Shown one piece after another: positions 45,794-55,432 of a stretch of DNA of 64,000 nucleotides (the first letter of the stretch is position 1; every line of letters starts with the position of its first letter). The DNA comes from Skeletonema tropicum (Eukaryota > Bacillariophyta > Thalassiosirophyceae > Thalassiosirales > Thalassiosiraceae). Below the pieces are notes generated by a model. The model searched no databases, was not told the DNA's origin, and saw only the letters and a list, made by a program, of their open reading frames with translations. Both the position numbers and the translations under genes were made by a program. The stretch is from assembly GCA_037178625.1 (NCBI GenBank), contig CM074142.1, positions 62,001-126,000 of the forward strand, given 5' to 3'.

Positions 45794-48700
45794 ATGATCA
45801 CCTCACGTTGTGCAAGTATGGATAGAACTGATTCAACCACTGACTCTACGGACGCAAACAGCACCAACGATGCGAACAAATCAACGGACGCAAACAGCAC
45901 CAACGATGCGACGAAGTCAACTGCTCGCAAAGAGGTCATCACGCCAGGCAAGAATTCATCAAACTCATCACAAGATGCCATCGACGGAGTTACAACCACT
46001 GAATATATGGTCACCCCTGAGAGAGACACGACAATTGATGTACCGACAACGAAGAACTCCGGTGAAGATCGAGCTGAGGACAACAACATGGCAACTAATC
46101 CCAGCTCGACAGTGAAATTGAGTCATACCGACACGACAATGGATGTGAACACCGGTGGAGATCGAGCTGAGAACTACATCACAGAAACTAATCCCGGCTC
46201 GACAGTGAAATTGAGTCCTACCGTCCTTGCTTGTTTAGCTTGGGTCAGCAAGAAAGGCAAATTAGTAGCGGAGAATGTGAATCAAGCGGTACCAGATCAG
46301 AACAAGCTCAACGGGCTTCTGACATTGGCATCACGAGGTAAATCGGGCAATTACAATGCACTTAACGACTCGCAAATGCATCTCCACTTGAGTAAAAAGC
46401 CATTGGCTAATAGCGGTGATGTAGAAGAACAGGTAAGTTGGTATCATACAAAATCGTTCAGTGTGCAATTTTGTGAATATCGATACATGGATCCATTGCT
46501 GAAGTCACGTTTGATTGAAGCTGCACAATTTGCAAAATCGATCAGTGTGCAATTTTATAAATAATGATTCATGGATCGATTGCTGGACTCAAAACTCACA
46601 CTTGATTGTTGCTACTCCTCGTACATGAAAGGAAAAGACAATCCCAGTCGATGCAATGAAAATGTCTTTGAATGCAACCAGCAGTGGAGCGGCTGATGTG
46701 GCTTATGGATTGCCTTTCACGGCTTTGGACGTGCTGCAACGACTAGTAGAGGTACTGAATAGCGATGATGAAGCTGATAAAGCAGCAAGAAGCGAAGTAA
46801 CAGATGCATTGACTGCTAACGTTACGACTGTGAAAGGTCAAAAGAAGCTATTGAACATTGCAAGAAAGTATGGATGGATGGATGAGACACACGAACAGGT
46901 CCAACTAGCAAAAGAAGATGGAGCCGTGGGGTTTGGACATTTCCATACTGCGTTCACTTCAGCATTGAGATTCTACGTGACAGCAGTTGAAGGCAATCAC
47001 CGCCTGTTAGTATTATTGGCAGCGCTGTTGCGATGCAAGGTAGAGAGAGATTCAGTGTTCAAACCAAGCAGTCCAGGTGATGAGACGTTCCTAACAACAT
47101 CATTCATAGGAAGGGAAGAGAACGAGAATGGAAATGAGGACGTCATGGAAGAGGCTTTTGCTAGATTGAACAGTTCCGACAAAGATGAAAGATCTACAGC
47201 AATTTTGAGCCACCTCTTAGATGTACACATTACTGTGGCGAAGAAGACCGCTACCAAAACTTTCACAGCGAGTGCACTGTCAGAGAAGCTACTACATGAG
47301 AGAAGCGTGGAAATGAGCTCGAAGAAGATCAATTCAACGTTAGCGAATAAGTACCGAAATGTCTGTAAGCATGATGGTGTGGTGAGAGACCGTGCGGAAG
47401 ATATTACTAATGCCATTGGTAGAGACAGTGTGTTGGTCTATCAAAGCAAAGAAGTAAAGATTGCAGGTGTTAAAGCGCGAGCGAAAAGAAATGTGAAAGA
47501 GTTTCAAGATGATCCAAGCAACAGCCTACCACCGTTCGTTGATTACTACACCAATCCAATTGAAAACTACGCGCAATTGCAAAAAGAAGTACAGTTGGCA
47601 GTTGGAAGAGGACAAAATGAGACAGTCAAACTGCCTGTCAATTTGACGTTGAGAAATTTCGGATATGCAGGAAACAAGGCGAACATTATTGAAATCAACA
47701 AGAGAATCATGTTACCACTCATGCTAGCAATGCAGGGAGCTGGCGGAACTGGCGGAAAGCAAGTACTGACGGTAAAGCAGATCGGAGCAATGATCGCAGG
47801 CGGTATTTGTGCGCCAAGACCAGCAATCCCAAGTGTTGATGGTCCAAAGAAGGATGATGATGGACATTACAACGACACGCCTGCACTTTTCTCCGCTACA
47901 TCTGAAGGGATCATGGTTACTAGTTCTTTGGCGCTTGTGTACATAATCGAATCAGCCAAACTGTGCGACTCATCCGACTTACTGGAGAAAACTTTCGACG
48001 CTTTCAGCATCATGGCACAAACTGAGGAGAGTGCGAATGAGTTGAACTTGAGAATTGGTAAGACTCGAAATGACTTGTACCATCTCATTTCTACATTTTT
48101 GCTCGTTGTATTTCGACTAACAAGTTTCGCTTCTCTGTAATCAAGCGAAATGTTTCGCGTTGATTAGTGTTGCATCAAAGGAAATAGCAGATGTCCTGAG
48201 CAAATTGACGGAATCAGAAGGCGGTGTAGAGCGAACTGTGTCTAAAGGAGCACTCACCTACATGGTGCAAATGCATCTAGTACAAGAGTACATGCGTCTT
48301 ATTGCTTTGCTCGGAGCGGGCAAAAGAGTTAGTGAGGAACTATTAAGCTCTGAAAATAAGGATTTTGTCGGTGACCCTATCAGGAACTTTTTGATCGAAT
48401 GGAACAACAGTGAGCAGACCTCAAGTGTCGATAGTCAACAACTGGCGAAAGACGTAGTTGAAGCCGCCAGAGTTGTAAATGAGTCGAGTGACGGAAAAGG
48501 TGGAAGAAAGTCCAGACAACTGACAAAGGGAAGAGATGTGCTTAAAATCGTAACAGCGGCTGGCGATATGACACCAGTTGAGGCCATTATCTATATCTTC
48601 TGTTGGAATGTATTGCGAGCAGTGGACGAAGCAGACAACGACGCTGTAAAGCTCAAAGCCTATTTCTACGCAAACTCGCGTTTCACAACGACGACCAACT

Positions 48701-49684
48701 CTGAAAGTTGCAGTGATTGATGGTGCACGAACCGTCTCGAGAATTGAGTCACCAAACGAATTTGAGCTAACAGGATCCGTTTCAACGCTAAGACATCTCG
48801 GAAAATTGTTCAGTGGAGGTGCGTCTATTCAATCGAAGCTCATCCAGACGTACACAATTCAAAAGAAACCTTCACAGGAAGACTCATCTAGCAAGAAAAA
48901 GAAAAGAAAGAAAGATGACAGCAACGAAAAGAAGAATGAGAAACCAGGAAGTGGCAACAAGGGAGCAACAACTGATACGGAGGAGAGCAATGCAAAGAAG
49001 CAACGTACTGATTCTTGTGCAGACAAAACGATCGTGACGCAACGGTCAGGTAATACGACACAGTACACACGCGACGGATTAGAAAACAAGGAGGAATTGT
49101 TATCTAGACTCTCAGAAGCAGTGGAGAAAGTTGGAGGTGGTGTATTGGCTCAATCATTGAAGGAAAAGATTACAAGAGCCGTTTTGCCTATCATCCAAGA
49201 TTATGTGAATTCGGAACATGCAATTAATAAGCTGATTGCAGAAGACGATGTCCATGCCACGTTAGAAACAACATTCGAAGGAGTTGACGGATTTGATGTG
49301 GGGAAGCCATATGATGAAACTGGATTCTTTGAGGTTATCTACTCGGCGTGGCGAAACGTGAAATGGAGAGAGAAGAATGACAAGAACAAGATCAACTTAA
49401 AAAGGAAATTGAACTCAGCGGAGCATGAGACATGGGTGAAGTGGGAGAAGGACTTGGATGACGAAGATTTGAGGACAGCTATTGATCAGATTAAGCAAGA
49501 TATGAAAAGGTCGATCGTTTTTGTGACGCGAAAAGGAGAGAAATTGGTCACTGAAGAGTACAAGGTGACTGAAGGAGATGTCGACCCGTACAAAACTATC
49601 TACATCTACGGAGAACCGACAGAAGACGGCAGTAGATACACAACCAAGAACACAGCGTACAAATGGATGGTGCCAAAGAATTAA
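45794..49684 (+). CDS. GNHR-motif protein of the LB/RB element (four segments, one frameshift)
   Basis: Exons 45794-46432, 46632-48057 and 48146-48720 (GT-AG introns 46433-46631 and 48058-48145) join in frame to 880 codons. A further 320-codon frame (48713-49684) lies one base out of phase and probably belongs to the same protein. Parts: Thr/Asn/Asp-rich N-terminus with a 36-bp tandem repeat (45849-45920); conserved block LVAENVNQAVP and NDSQMHLHLSKK; YGLPFT and LTANVTTVKGQKKLL; AVEGNHRLLVLLAALL near residue 333; and in the last segment a lysine-rich nuclear-localisation-like run (KKKKRKKDD) and a helical, charged C-terminus. The GNHR segment is reminiscent of ParB/DGQHR-type motifs, but I cannot assign a family. 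The start is set by the fragment at 63.2 kb; an ATG at 45818 is also possible. Confidence 0.6.
46447..46475. repeat. Type 1 palindrome P8 in intron 1 of the GNHR gene
   Basis: TACAAAATCGT, TCAGTGTGC, AATTTTGTGA. Confidence 0.75.
46529..46561. repeat. Type 1 palindrome P9 in intron 1 of the GNHR gene
   Basis: TTTGCAAAATCGA, TCAGTGTGC, AATTTTATAAA. With P8 it forms an ~83-bp tandem unit that also contains GATCGATTGCTG-like sequence. Confidence 0.75.
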
Positions 49685-49835
49685 CAACAATAGGGGAAAT
49701 GGGGAGCAGTACAACGAGAAGAGAAATAAAGCGAATAGCGCCGAAAAAGAGAGCTTGACCAATGACAAACACCAGGCTAAAGTAAATCAATATATATATA
49801 ACTATGAGACGACTTAACTGTAGAACAACGCAGCA

Positions 49836-49868
49836 TTTGTAAAAGCGTGCAATGCACGATTATACAAA
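49836..49868. repeat. Type 1 palindrome P10, best copy
   Basis: TTTGTAAAAGCGTGCA, central A, TGCACGATTATACAAA: 14 of 16 arm positions pair. It lies ~150 bp after the stop of the GNHR gene. Confidence 0.9.
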
Positions 49869-49888
49869 TTTGTACAACTTGAATCAAA

Positions 49889-50845
49889 CTAGTAAACAAC
49901 AACATCAGCTGATAACTGGTCGAACTTCAGAGAATAGAGCTTGAGGAGAACGACACTGGACACTTCGTCAGCAAGAAGGTCAGACATATGAGAGAAATTG
50001 AACACGTCAAAATCACAGTGCAACAGAGTACGCTTAAACAACAATAAAGCATTAATCTCCATGCAAAACATAAACAACTGAGATATGGGACGCTTGCACT
50101 TAATCATTTGATCCAGAAGAACTAATTGGTATTTGAGTTGGCCAACCTCCCTGCTAATGAATTTGTCTGCTGACCCTGCGTCAGACATAATTTCAAATGC
50201 TTTCTGTGAAAGCAACAAGCTGATATCAGAGCACAGACCATAAGCAACGTCAACGGAGAAAAGTCTTTCGCAGCGAATAGTGCACATCAGCGAGGTGCAG
50301 GTAGAATGGACTGAAGCACACCGTTCGGCGCACAGCTGAGATGGAAGAAAACGAACTAAACCCAAATAGATAAAGTCGGAGCAGCTCAAAAAAGCGTTGA
50401 GCTCTGAGATGTCCAATAAAGACCACCCAGATTGCATGACGACCACATCCCAAAAATGCCATATTGATAAATCGAACAGAACATCACGTTTGCTCAAAAA
50501 CTTACTAGCCAAAGTCGAACGCAGCAAAACTCCGCCGACTCGCCGAAAAGATGCAAGAGAGCGTTGATCTGAACCGAACAACTGGGAGACGATAGATTTG
50601 TCCAAGACGTCCACCGATATACAAGAGCTACTACTACAACCAAGAAACTCACAAAAAGATGCACTGTAATTATCAAACAAGGCCAAGACATTAGACCTTG
50701 GTATAGGGCGATTCACGGCAACACGACATAAACGAACGTCCCTCGACCGAATACACACCATTGAAAGATGAAGAATCAGAGTGATGAAGAGCTCAAAGCA
50801 ATGTACTTGAGTAGACATGTGTAATAGAATAAAATCATTAGTCAT
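49889..50845 (-). CDS. Unknown 318-residue ORF in the 15.3-kb element
   Basis: Starts MTNDFILLHM with a hydrophobic N-terminal stretch (FELFITLILHLSM) that could be a signal anchor. It is rich in Ser, Leu, Cys and Phe. No long frame opposes it, so it is not an obvious shadow, but nothing in it is recognised. It lies between palindrome P10 and the internal truncated LB, with no second copy in the window. Confidence 0.4.
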   Translation of the reverse strand: MTNDFILLHMSTQVHCFELFITLILHLSMVCIRSRDVRLCRVAVNRPIPRSNVLALFDNYSASFCEFLGCSSSSCISVDVLDKSIVSQLFGSDQRSLASFRRVGGVLLRSTLASKFLSKRDVLFDLSIWHFWDVVVMQSGWSLLDISELNAFLSCSDFIYLGLVRFLPSQLCAERCASVHSTCTSLMCTIRCERLFSVDVAYGLCSDISLLLSQKAFEIMSDAGSADKFISREVGQLKYQLVLLDQMIKCKRPISQLFMFCMEINALLLFKRTLLHCDFDVFNFSHMSDLLADEVSSVVLLKLYSLKFDQLSADVVVY

Positions 50846-50994
50846 GTGTAACAGTTTGGCGACGAAAGCAAGAAATTCGTGATAGGGAGAAATTGGCGAC
50901 AGTTACCCAGCAAGCAAATGAAACAACTGATGCCAATCATTAATGGCGCAGATAACACACATCGATACTAGCACTACTATAGTGGACTAATAAA

Positions 50995-51357
50995 ATGTCA
51001 AACACAGTGACACAGAACGATGTGAAGATTATACGTGAACACATAAAACTGGAAAACAACGACAGAGCAAATGGTATTGCAACTAGACTGCTGCAACTAA
51101 GCGAGGGAAGCATTGAGAGAGCGAAACAAGCAGTAGACAGATTCATCGCAGGTGCACAATCAGAAGAGAACGACTCATTAGAATCCAAAATAACAAGCTA
51201 CATAAAAGATATTGGGAAACATAGAACAAATTACGCTGCGCTGATAGAGGAAAGTGTGACCGACAGTACGAACACAATGGTACCAGGCTCAATACTATAT
51301 ACGGAAGTGAACTACCTCATGCCGACACCAAAGTGGAATAGACCAAATAAGAGCTAA
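50995..51357 (+). CDS. Unknown 120-residue ORF in the 15.3-kb element
   Basis: Mostly helical, charged protein (MSNTVTQNDVKIIREH to PKWNRPNKS). Lysine/glutamate/asparagine-rich, like the GNHR gene. It is divergent from the 318-residue ORF, 149 bp away, and unassigned. Confidence 0.45.
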   Translation: MSNTVTQNDVKIIREHIKLENNDRANGIATRLLQLSEGSIERAKQAVDRFIAGAQSEENDSLESKITSYIKDIGKHRTNYAALIEESVTDSTNTMVPGSILYTEVNYLMPTPKWNRPNKS

Positions 51358-51486
51358 TGATGAAGCGGTAGTAACACGTGGGTGAGCTGACATTGGAAGA
51401 GTTGCTCAACTATGATAACTAGACGCAACTAAACAGCTACACCGACACCAGGAAACAGATCAGACGATGAATGACTGCAGAATAAT

Positions 51487-51827
51487 AGAAGGTTTACTTT
51501 AGGGACACGTAGAGTCCTCGGTAGAGACTACCGGCGTAGGATCTGTATGTGTTCCTATGTAGAAAGCAAGAAGTACCTGTTGAAAGCGAGAAATTGACTG
51601 TACTAGATGCGCTTTTTGAGCATCTAAATCGGTCTGTACGAGAAAGAAATACAGGTTTTACACGGGCGTTAGTCGATTTAGTTTTTGTCTTTCTTCGTCG
51701 CGAGAAAATGTCTTTTTGTAAAACTGTGCTTGATATATCGAATCGTGCGCTTGCAGATGTTTTACTGATCACCAGATGCAGACGCTTAATTGAGTTGTTG
51801 TATTCTTTGTGTTGAGAAAGTGTCTGT
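51487..51827. repeat. Internal LB lacking its outer end
   Basis: Matches the inner part of the LB at 60679-61169 from AGAAGGTTTACTTTAGGG onward; the GC-rich terminus is missing. Confidence 0.85.
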
Positions 51828-51860
51828 TTTGTAAAACTGTGCAGTGATCAATTTTACTAA
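51828..51860. repeat. Type 1 palindrome P11, immediately after the helicase stop
   Basis: TTTGTAAAACTG, TGCAGTGAT, CAATTTTACTAA; it overlaps the stop codon of fragment E4. Confidence 0.85.
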
Positions 51861-52942
51861 TCACCAGATGAAGATCCTGCGAAGTAATCACTTGGGATTT
51901 CATGATCCTTCTTCGCTTCTTTCCACTTCTTGTTCGGGTTGGTTATGATGTTGGTAATCCTGGTTGTCAGGTCTGTCCTGTCTTTGATGAAATTGCCCTT
52001 GATTGCTGCTGCGTACGATGTTTCTGTGATTTCTTCCAACTTTCTCTTGCTATACCTTGTCTTCGACTCTTCTGCCTTCCCCTCCAAGTATTTCACCCAA
52101 TTTGCTCGCTTCTTGTACGATTCGCAGAACTGGCCATTTTGCTTTCTCTTGCAATTTTTTAATCGGTTCGTTGAAATGTTGCTTCCGGTCCAGTATATGG
52201 CACTGTCCGACGGGTATGCTTGATCTTTGGAGCCAAGTGTTTTGCCTCTGCTGGTAGCCACGTACATTGTTCCAAGAAACTTGCTAATCTCCCACAACTC
52301 ATCTGCTGGATCTATTATCATGCGGTTCCAGCGGTCTCCTTTGTCGAATCCAGCTTCGAGTCCTTGACAGCGGTGGATGGTGATGGCGTAGGCAATTTGC
52401 AATGGCATGAATAATGCGGTGCAGCATCCTCTGTTGCAAATCTGCTCGTAGGGTGGGATTGGCACGTGCTGTGCGCAATAAGTTGGGGTAGGATGCATTT
52501 GTATCAGTATGAAATGAGTTAGTAGTGTTTTCGCAGAGAGTGGCAATTGTCTTGTGTCTTTCGTGTGTCAACTTTTACTCACCGTTGGGTTGTTCTTGTC
52601 CCATGGGTCCTCGCCTGGTGGTGGTTTGTATGTAGGGAAATCCACAACAATGTACTTCGGTAGGCTAACCTCACCTTTACCGTTTGGTCCAACGGAGCGA
52701 TCCTTATCGTAAACGATCTCGACAACTACCCCAATAGCTGAGACGTACAATCCTGAGTTGGGATCGATGTTGGCTGACTCCAAGCAAACATGTGCACCTA
52801 CGCACACATCAAAGGTGTAGAATAGCCTCCTGCCGTAAAAGTGCGACTGGTATGCTGTGTTATTGCCCGCCATCCTGCTGCTGAATTGACACCTGAGCCT
52901 AGCTATTGGTACTTTCAGTCGTTCGTGTGTTTTGATCAGCAT
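51857..52942 (-). pseudogene. Pif1/Helitron-like helicase C-terminal fragment E4 (two exons)
   Basis: Upstream exon 52942 to ~52578 (MLIKTHERLKVPIARLRCQF, VCLESANIDPNSGLY, LPKYIVVDFP, DPWDKNNPT), then a GT-AG intron (~52472-52577, donor GTGAGT, acceptor GCGCACAG), then HVPIPPYEQICNRGCC, MPLQIAYAITIHRCQGLEAG, MYVATSRGKTLGS and a tail ending SGD. N-terminal helicase motifs are absent: the sequence 5' of 52942 changes to palindrome P12 and then the MBD-gene relative. About 99% identical to 60829-62046 over the shared part. Confidence 0.75.
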
Positions 52943-52970
52943 GTCTACGTAGGCAGTTGCATTTGTTTAT

Positions 52971-53003
52971 TAGGTAAAATTGTTCAGTGATCGATTATAC
53001 TAA
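52971..53003. repeat. Type 1 palindrome P12
   Basis: AGGTAAAATTGT, TCAGTGATC, GATTATACTA; it lies at the join between helicase fragment E4 and the MBD-gene relative. Confidence 0.8.
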
Positions 53004-53065
53004 AATGATTCAATAAGCAAGCGATACTTAGTGCGGCAGTGCACATGCACACAAAATAAACTCAC

Positions 53066-53842
53066 ATGATAGTTGAATCAGGAGAGGCCTTCTCTCCGAC
53101 AGGTACCGGTTTAGACTTTTTCGTGACAGCACCTTTCTCGGACAAATCCGGTTCATCATCATCTTGAACAGGTTGATCACGGGAGCCCGAATGAGTTTTG
53201 TCTTCAAGTACAAGTTTCCCGTTCTCATCACTGGTGTGAAGTTGAAGGTTGAAAAAAAAACTTGTAAGTAAAAAGGAAAGACAGAATTTGTAAAACGGTA
53301 CAATGAACAAAAATACCAAAATCTTTGAACCACACGAAATTTAACCTTCTCTCTTACCAAAAATGCTCACAATTTGAAGTGTACGGCGCTTGGCTTGTAC
53401 CTCCTTTCTGAGCAATAGCGGCAAACATTAAGAAGTTGACCGCTGCAGACACCAGATCATCTTTGTCAGTAGAATCAGTCTTACCAACTGGGACATTCGG
53501 GTAATGTTCAGACAGTTCATTCAGGATGTACTTGATTGACCCGACTTCAAAGACGGAAAGAGCAGAAAAGAGCAGTTGTTCCTTCTCCAACTTGGCAACG
53601 TCAAACCCATCGCCTAATGCAACAGACGCTAGCAGAAAGAAGATACGATCGTCGGTACGCACCAAACGCCAATTGATGTCTGTTACGCTCAATGCAATGA
53701 CAGGAGCCGACGGTTTAGCAGCAGTCTTGACCCCTGACGAAGTAAGACGTGCATCGACATTGCTCCGATTCCGCACGGCACGGAAGCCCTTACCATTACT
53801 ACCAACGGTGGATATAACTGGATTTGTGTTGCCAAACTTCAT
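53066..53842 (-). pseudogene. MBD-gene relative lacking the MBD-like exon
   Basis: Exon 1 53842-53358 (MKFGNTNPVISTVG, INWRLVRTDDRIFFLLAS, YILNELSEHYPNVPVG) and exon 2 53230-53066 (acidic, DDDEPDLSEKG), joined by a GT-AG intron 53231-53357 in phase 2, exactly as at 42.4 kb. A donor follows exon 2, but the next exon is gone; the downstream helicase frame cannot be joined in phase. It provides the uninterrupted reference for exon 1 of the 40-45 kb gene. Confidence 0.65.
53284..53316. repeat. Degenerate type 1 palindrome P13 in an intron
   Basis: TTTGTAAAACGG, TACAATGAAC; the right arm is lost. Position equals P7 in the homologous intron. Confidence 0.45.
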
Positions 53843-54600
53843 TATTTATTCGGACAATGTAGAAATGTGATGATGTAAATGATGCAATGCATAATTTATG
53901 AGAGCTGTTGAACGGCTCGACAACGTACAAACTGCCTACATAACCGCCGCCAACGCACCAGCGCAATAATCAGCAGAGAACAATGCAATCAATAACCAAC
54001 CACGTCATGAAGTAAACGAGTTCCTTCGTAAGCTACGTCGGCAACACAAGATCTTGTGGTTCAACACATCGACAACACGTCGACAAAAAGATTCAGCTCA
54101 ACACAAGACGTCGACGTGGAGTTAAGAACTGACGTATTGATCAGTACGTGGCCAAAGATCGGCAGTTATTCAAATGCAAACACGTCGGCAACCAACGTCG
54201 GCGTCTATTTAGACTTGCATCAATAGACGACTCGGCAGATAATGTAATTGAGCCAATGTCGACCTGAGTACTTGCTGCATGAACTTAAATACTTTTTTGT
54301 TCATTGGATTTTGCCAACACCTGACTTCTGGTACTTTGTGACGTAAGACGATTGGAATCAAGTGTACTAATTCCTTAAGTAACGAAGTTTACCACGTCAC
54401 TCAGAGAAAAAATTAAGAAAATAGAGGGTGACGGGGATGCACACCGGAAAGAACGAAGAAGCTCATCGACAATCTGACTTAATTAGCCTGGAAAAGTCCT
54501 TTTTAGCACAAATCAAGCGATTTTTAGATCTAAATCATAAGATATAGCATCTAAATGACAATGAAAAATGGGCATTTCAGCGGGGATAGGAGGGGGGAAA
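53843..54600. promoter_or_regulatory. Second copy of the bidirectional spacer
   Basis: Colinear with 45025-45660, including ACGTCATxxAGTAAA, GAGTTCCTTCGT, AACACAAGATCT-like and GGGATGCACxCC strings. The GNHR gene that should follow is missing after ~54.6 kb. I see no gene from 54600 to 54915. Confidence 0.55.
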
Positions 54601-54915
54601 ATCCCAACACTTCAAGTTGAAGTTCCGGAAGTAATTTGCTCGCTACTTTGGATCTCCCCGATGGAAAAGATATGCCTTGTACGCTGGCCCACGCCCACGA
54701 AACGCCAACAAAACTTACGACCGTTAGAACAATGACAGCTACCACGCCTTTTCTCATTCTTGAGACCTTTTGATTCAAATTTTTTGTGGCCTGTCTCCAC
54801 GCAATTAGAACCGCTGATGAAGGTGGCTAAGCTCCACCGAAACTCGTAATTAATGAATCATAAAAGTTCGGTTATATTGCTTACTACCATCATCTGGAAA
54901 AACTCCAAATACCAA

Positions 54916-54948
54916 TTAGTAAAATGGTGCACAGCACGATTTTAACAA
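54916..54948. repeat. Type 1 palindrome P14 at the start of RB
   Basis: ATTAGTAAAATGGTGCA, CAGCACGATTTTAACA; near-complete arms. Confidence 0.8.
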
Positions 54949-54949
54949 T

Positions 54950-55135
54950 TATAGACCACGTCATTGCAGAGCAACTTTATAGCCGGATTCCGTTGTAAAA
55001 AGACAATAAAACCAAAGAACAATGGCATACTACACCTGAGTCGATGCTCGACAGGCCCCGAGGGCCCGCGCTGAACCCGCCGCCACAGGCACCACCTCAC
55101 CACCACACTCGCTACATTCTGCGCGCCCCTGTTTA
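54950..55135. repeat. RB of the 15.3-kb element
   Basis: Shares CATTGCAGAGCAACTTTATA, GGCCCCGAGGGCC and the closing GCGCGCCCCTGTTTA with 34485-34659. Downstream sequence differs, fixing the boundary. Confidence 0.85.
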
Positions 55136-55243
55136 ATTGTCTCTCCTCCACAAAATGCGGGAAGCATTTTTTGGGTGTGTACCAATTCCTACAATTTTGT
55201 GTACGTATCGAAGAGGTGTTAGACACCTTTTTTGACCCCTGTA
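55136..55243. mobile_element. MITE right part
   Basis: 108 bp ending in TTTTTTGACCCCTGTA, the inverted partner of the terminus at 39673. Confidence 0.7.
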
Positions 55244-55432
55244 GTGTGTGTTGTGCCTCTGCAGAGAGTGAGAGATGAGTGAGAGATGAACACGCATTGT
55301 GAGGGGAAGTCGTGAAATGAGATTTTGCAAATACCGGTTTAACATTCGCTCGAAAAACCACGACTAGGTGAATACCACTGATTCAGAGTACACCACTCAA
55401 ATGCACTGTGGCAGAATACAAGAGTTTTGCAT
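55244..55432 (-). mobile_element. Repeat X, right piece of the split copy
   Basis: Reverse complement of about 15800 down to 15597. It starts GTGTGTGTTGTGCCTCTGCAG, continuing precisely where 38738-39672 stopped, with one 11-bp local duplication (GAGATGAGTGA). Confidence 0.85.

Larger units (their letters stand above)
39842..55135. mobile_element. 15.3-kb multi-gene LB/RB element
   Basis: Bounded by the same LB (TCGGCCCTCGGGGCC after TTA) and RB (ending GCGCCCCTGTTTA) as the 2.65-kb element with a proven empty site. Cargo in order: MBD-like gene (minus) with a nested hAT-like element, bidirectional spacer, GNHR gene (plus), two small ORFs, a second truncated LB, a helicase fragment (minus), a second truncated MBD-gene relative (minus), RB. 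The internal LB at 51.49 kb suggests two family members were joined in tandem and their inner boundary deleted. No transposase, integrase or Rep domain is visible. Confidence 0.65.

Noticed and set aside
39842..55135. Reading the whole 15.3-kb region as an integrated virus
   Set aside because: No capsid, polymerase, packaging ATPase or protease motif is visible; terminal blocks and the empty-site evidence for the smaller relative favour a transposable element.
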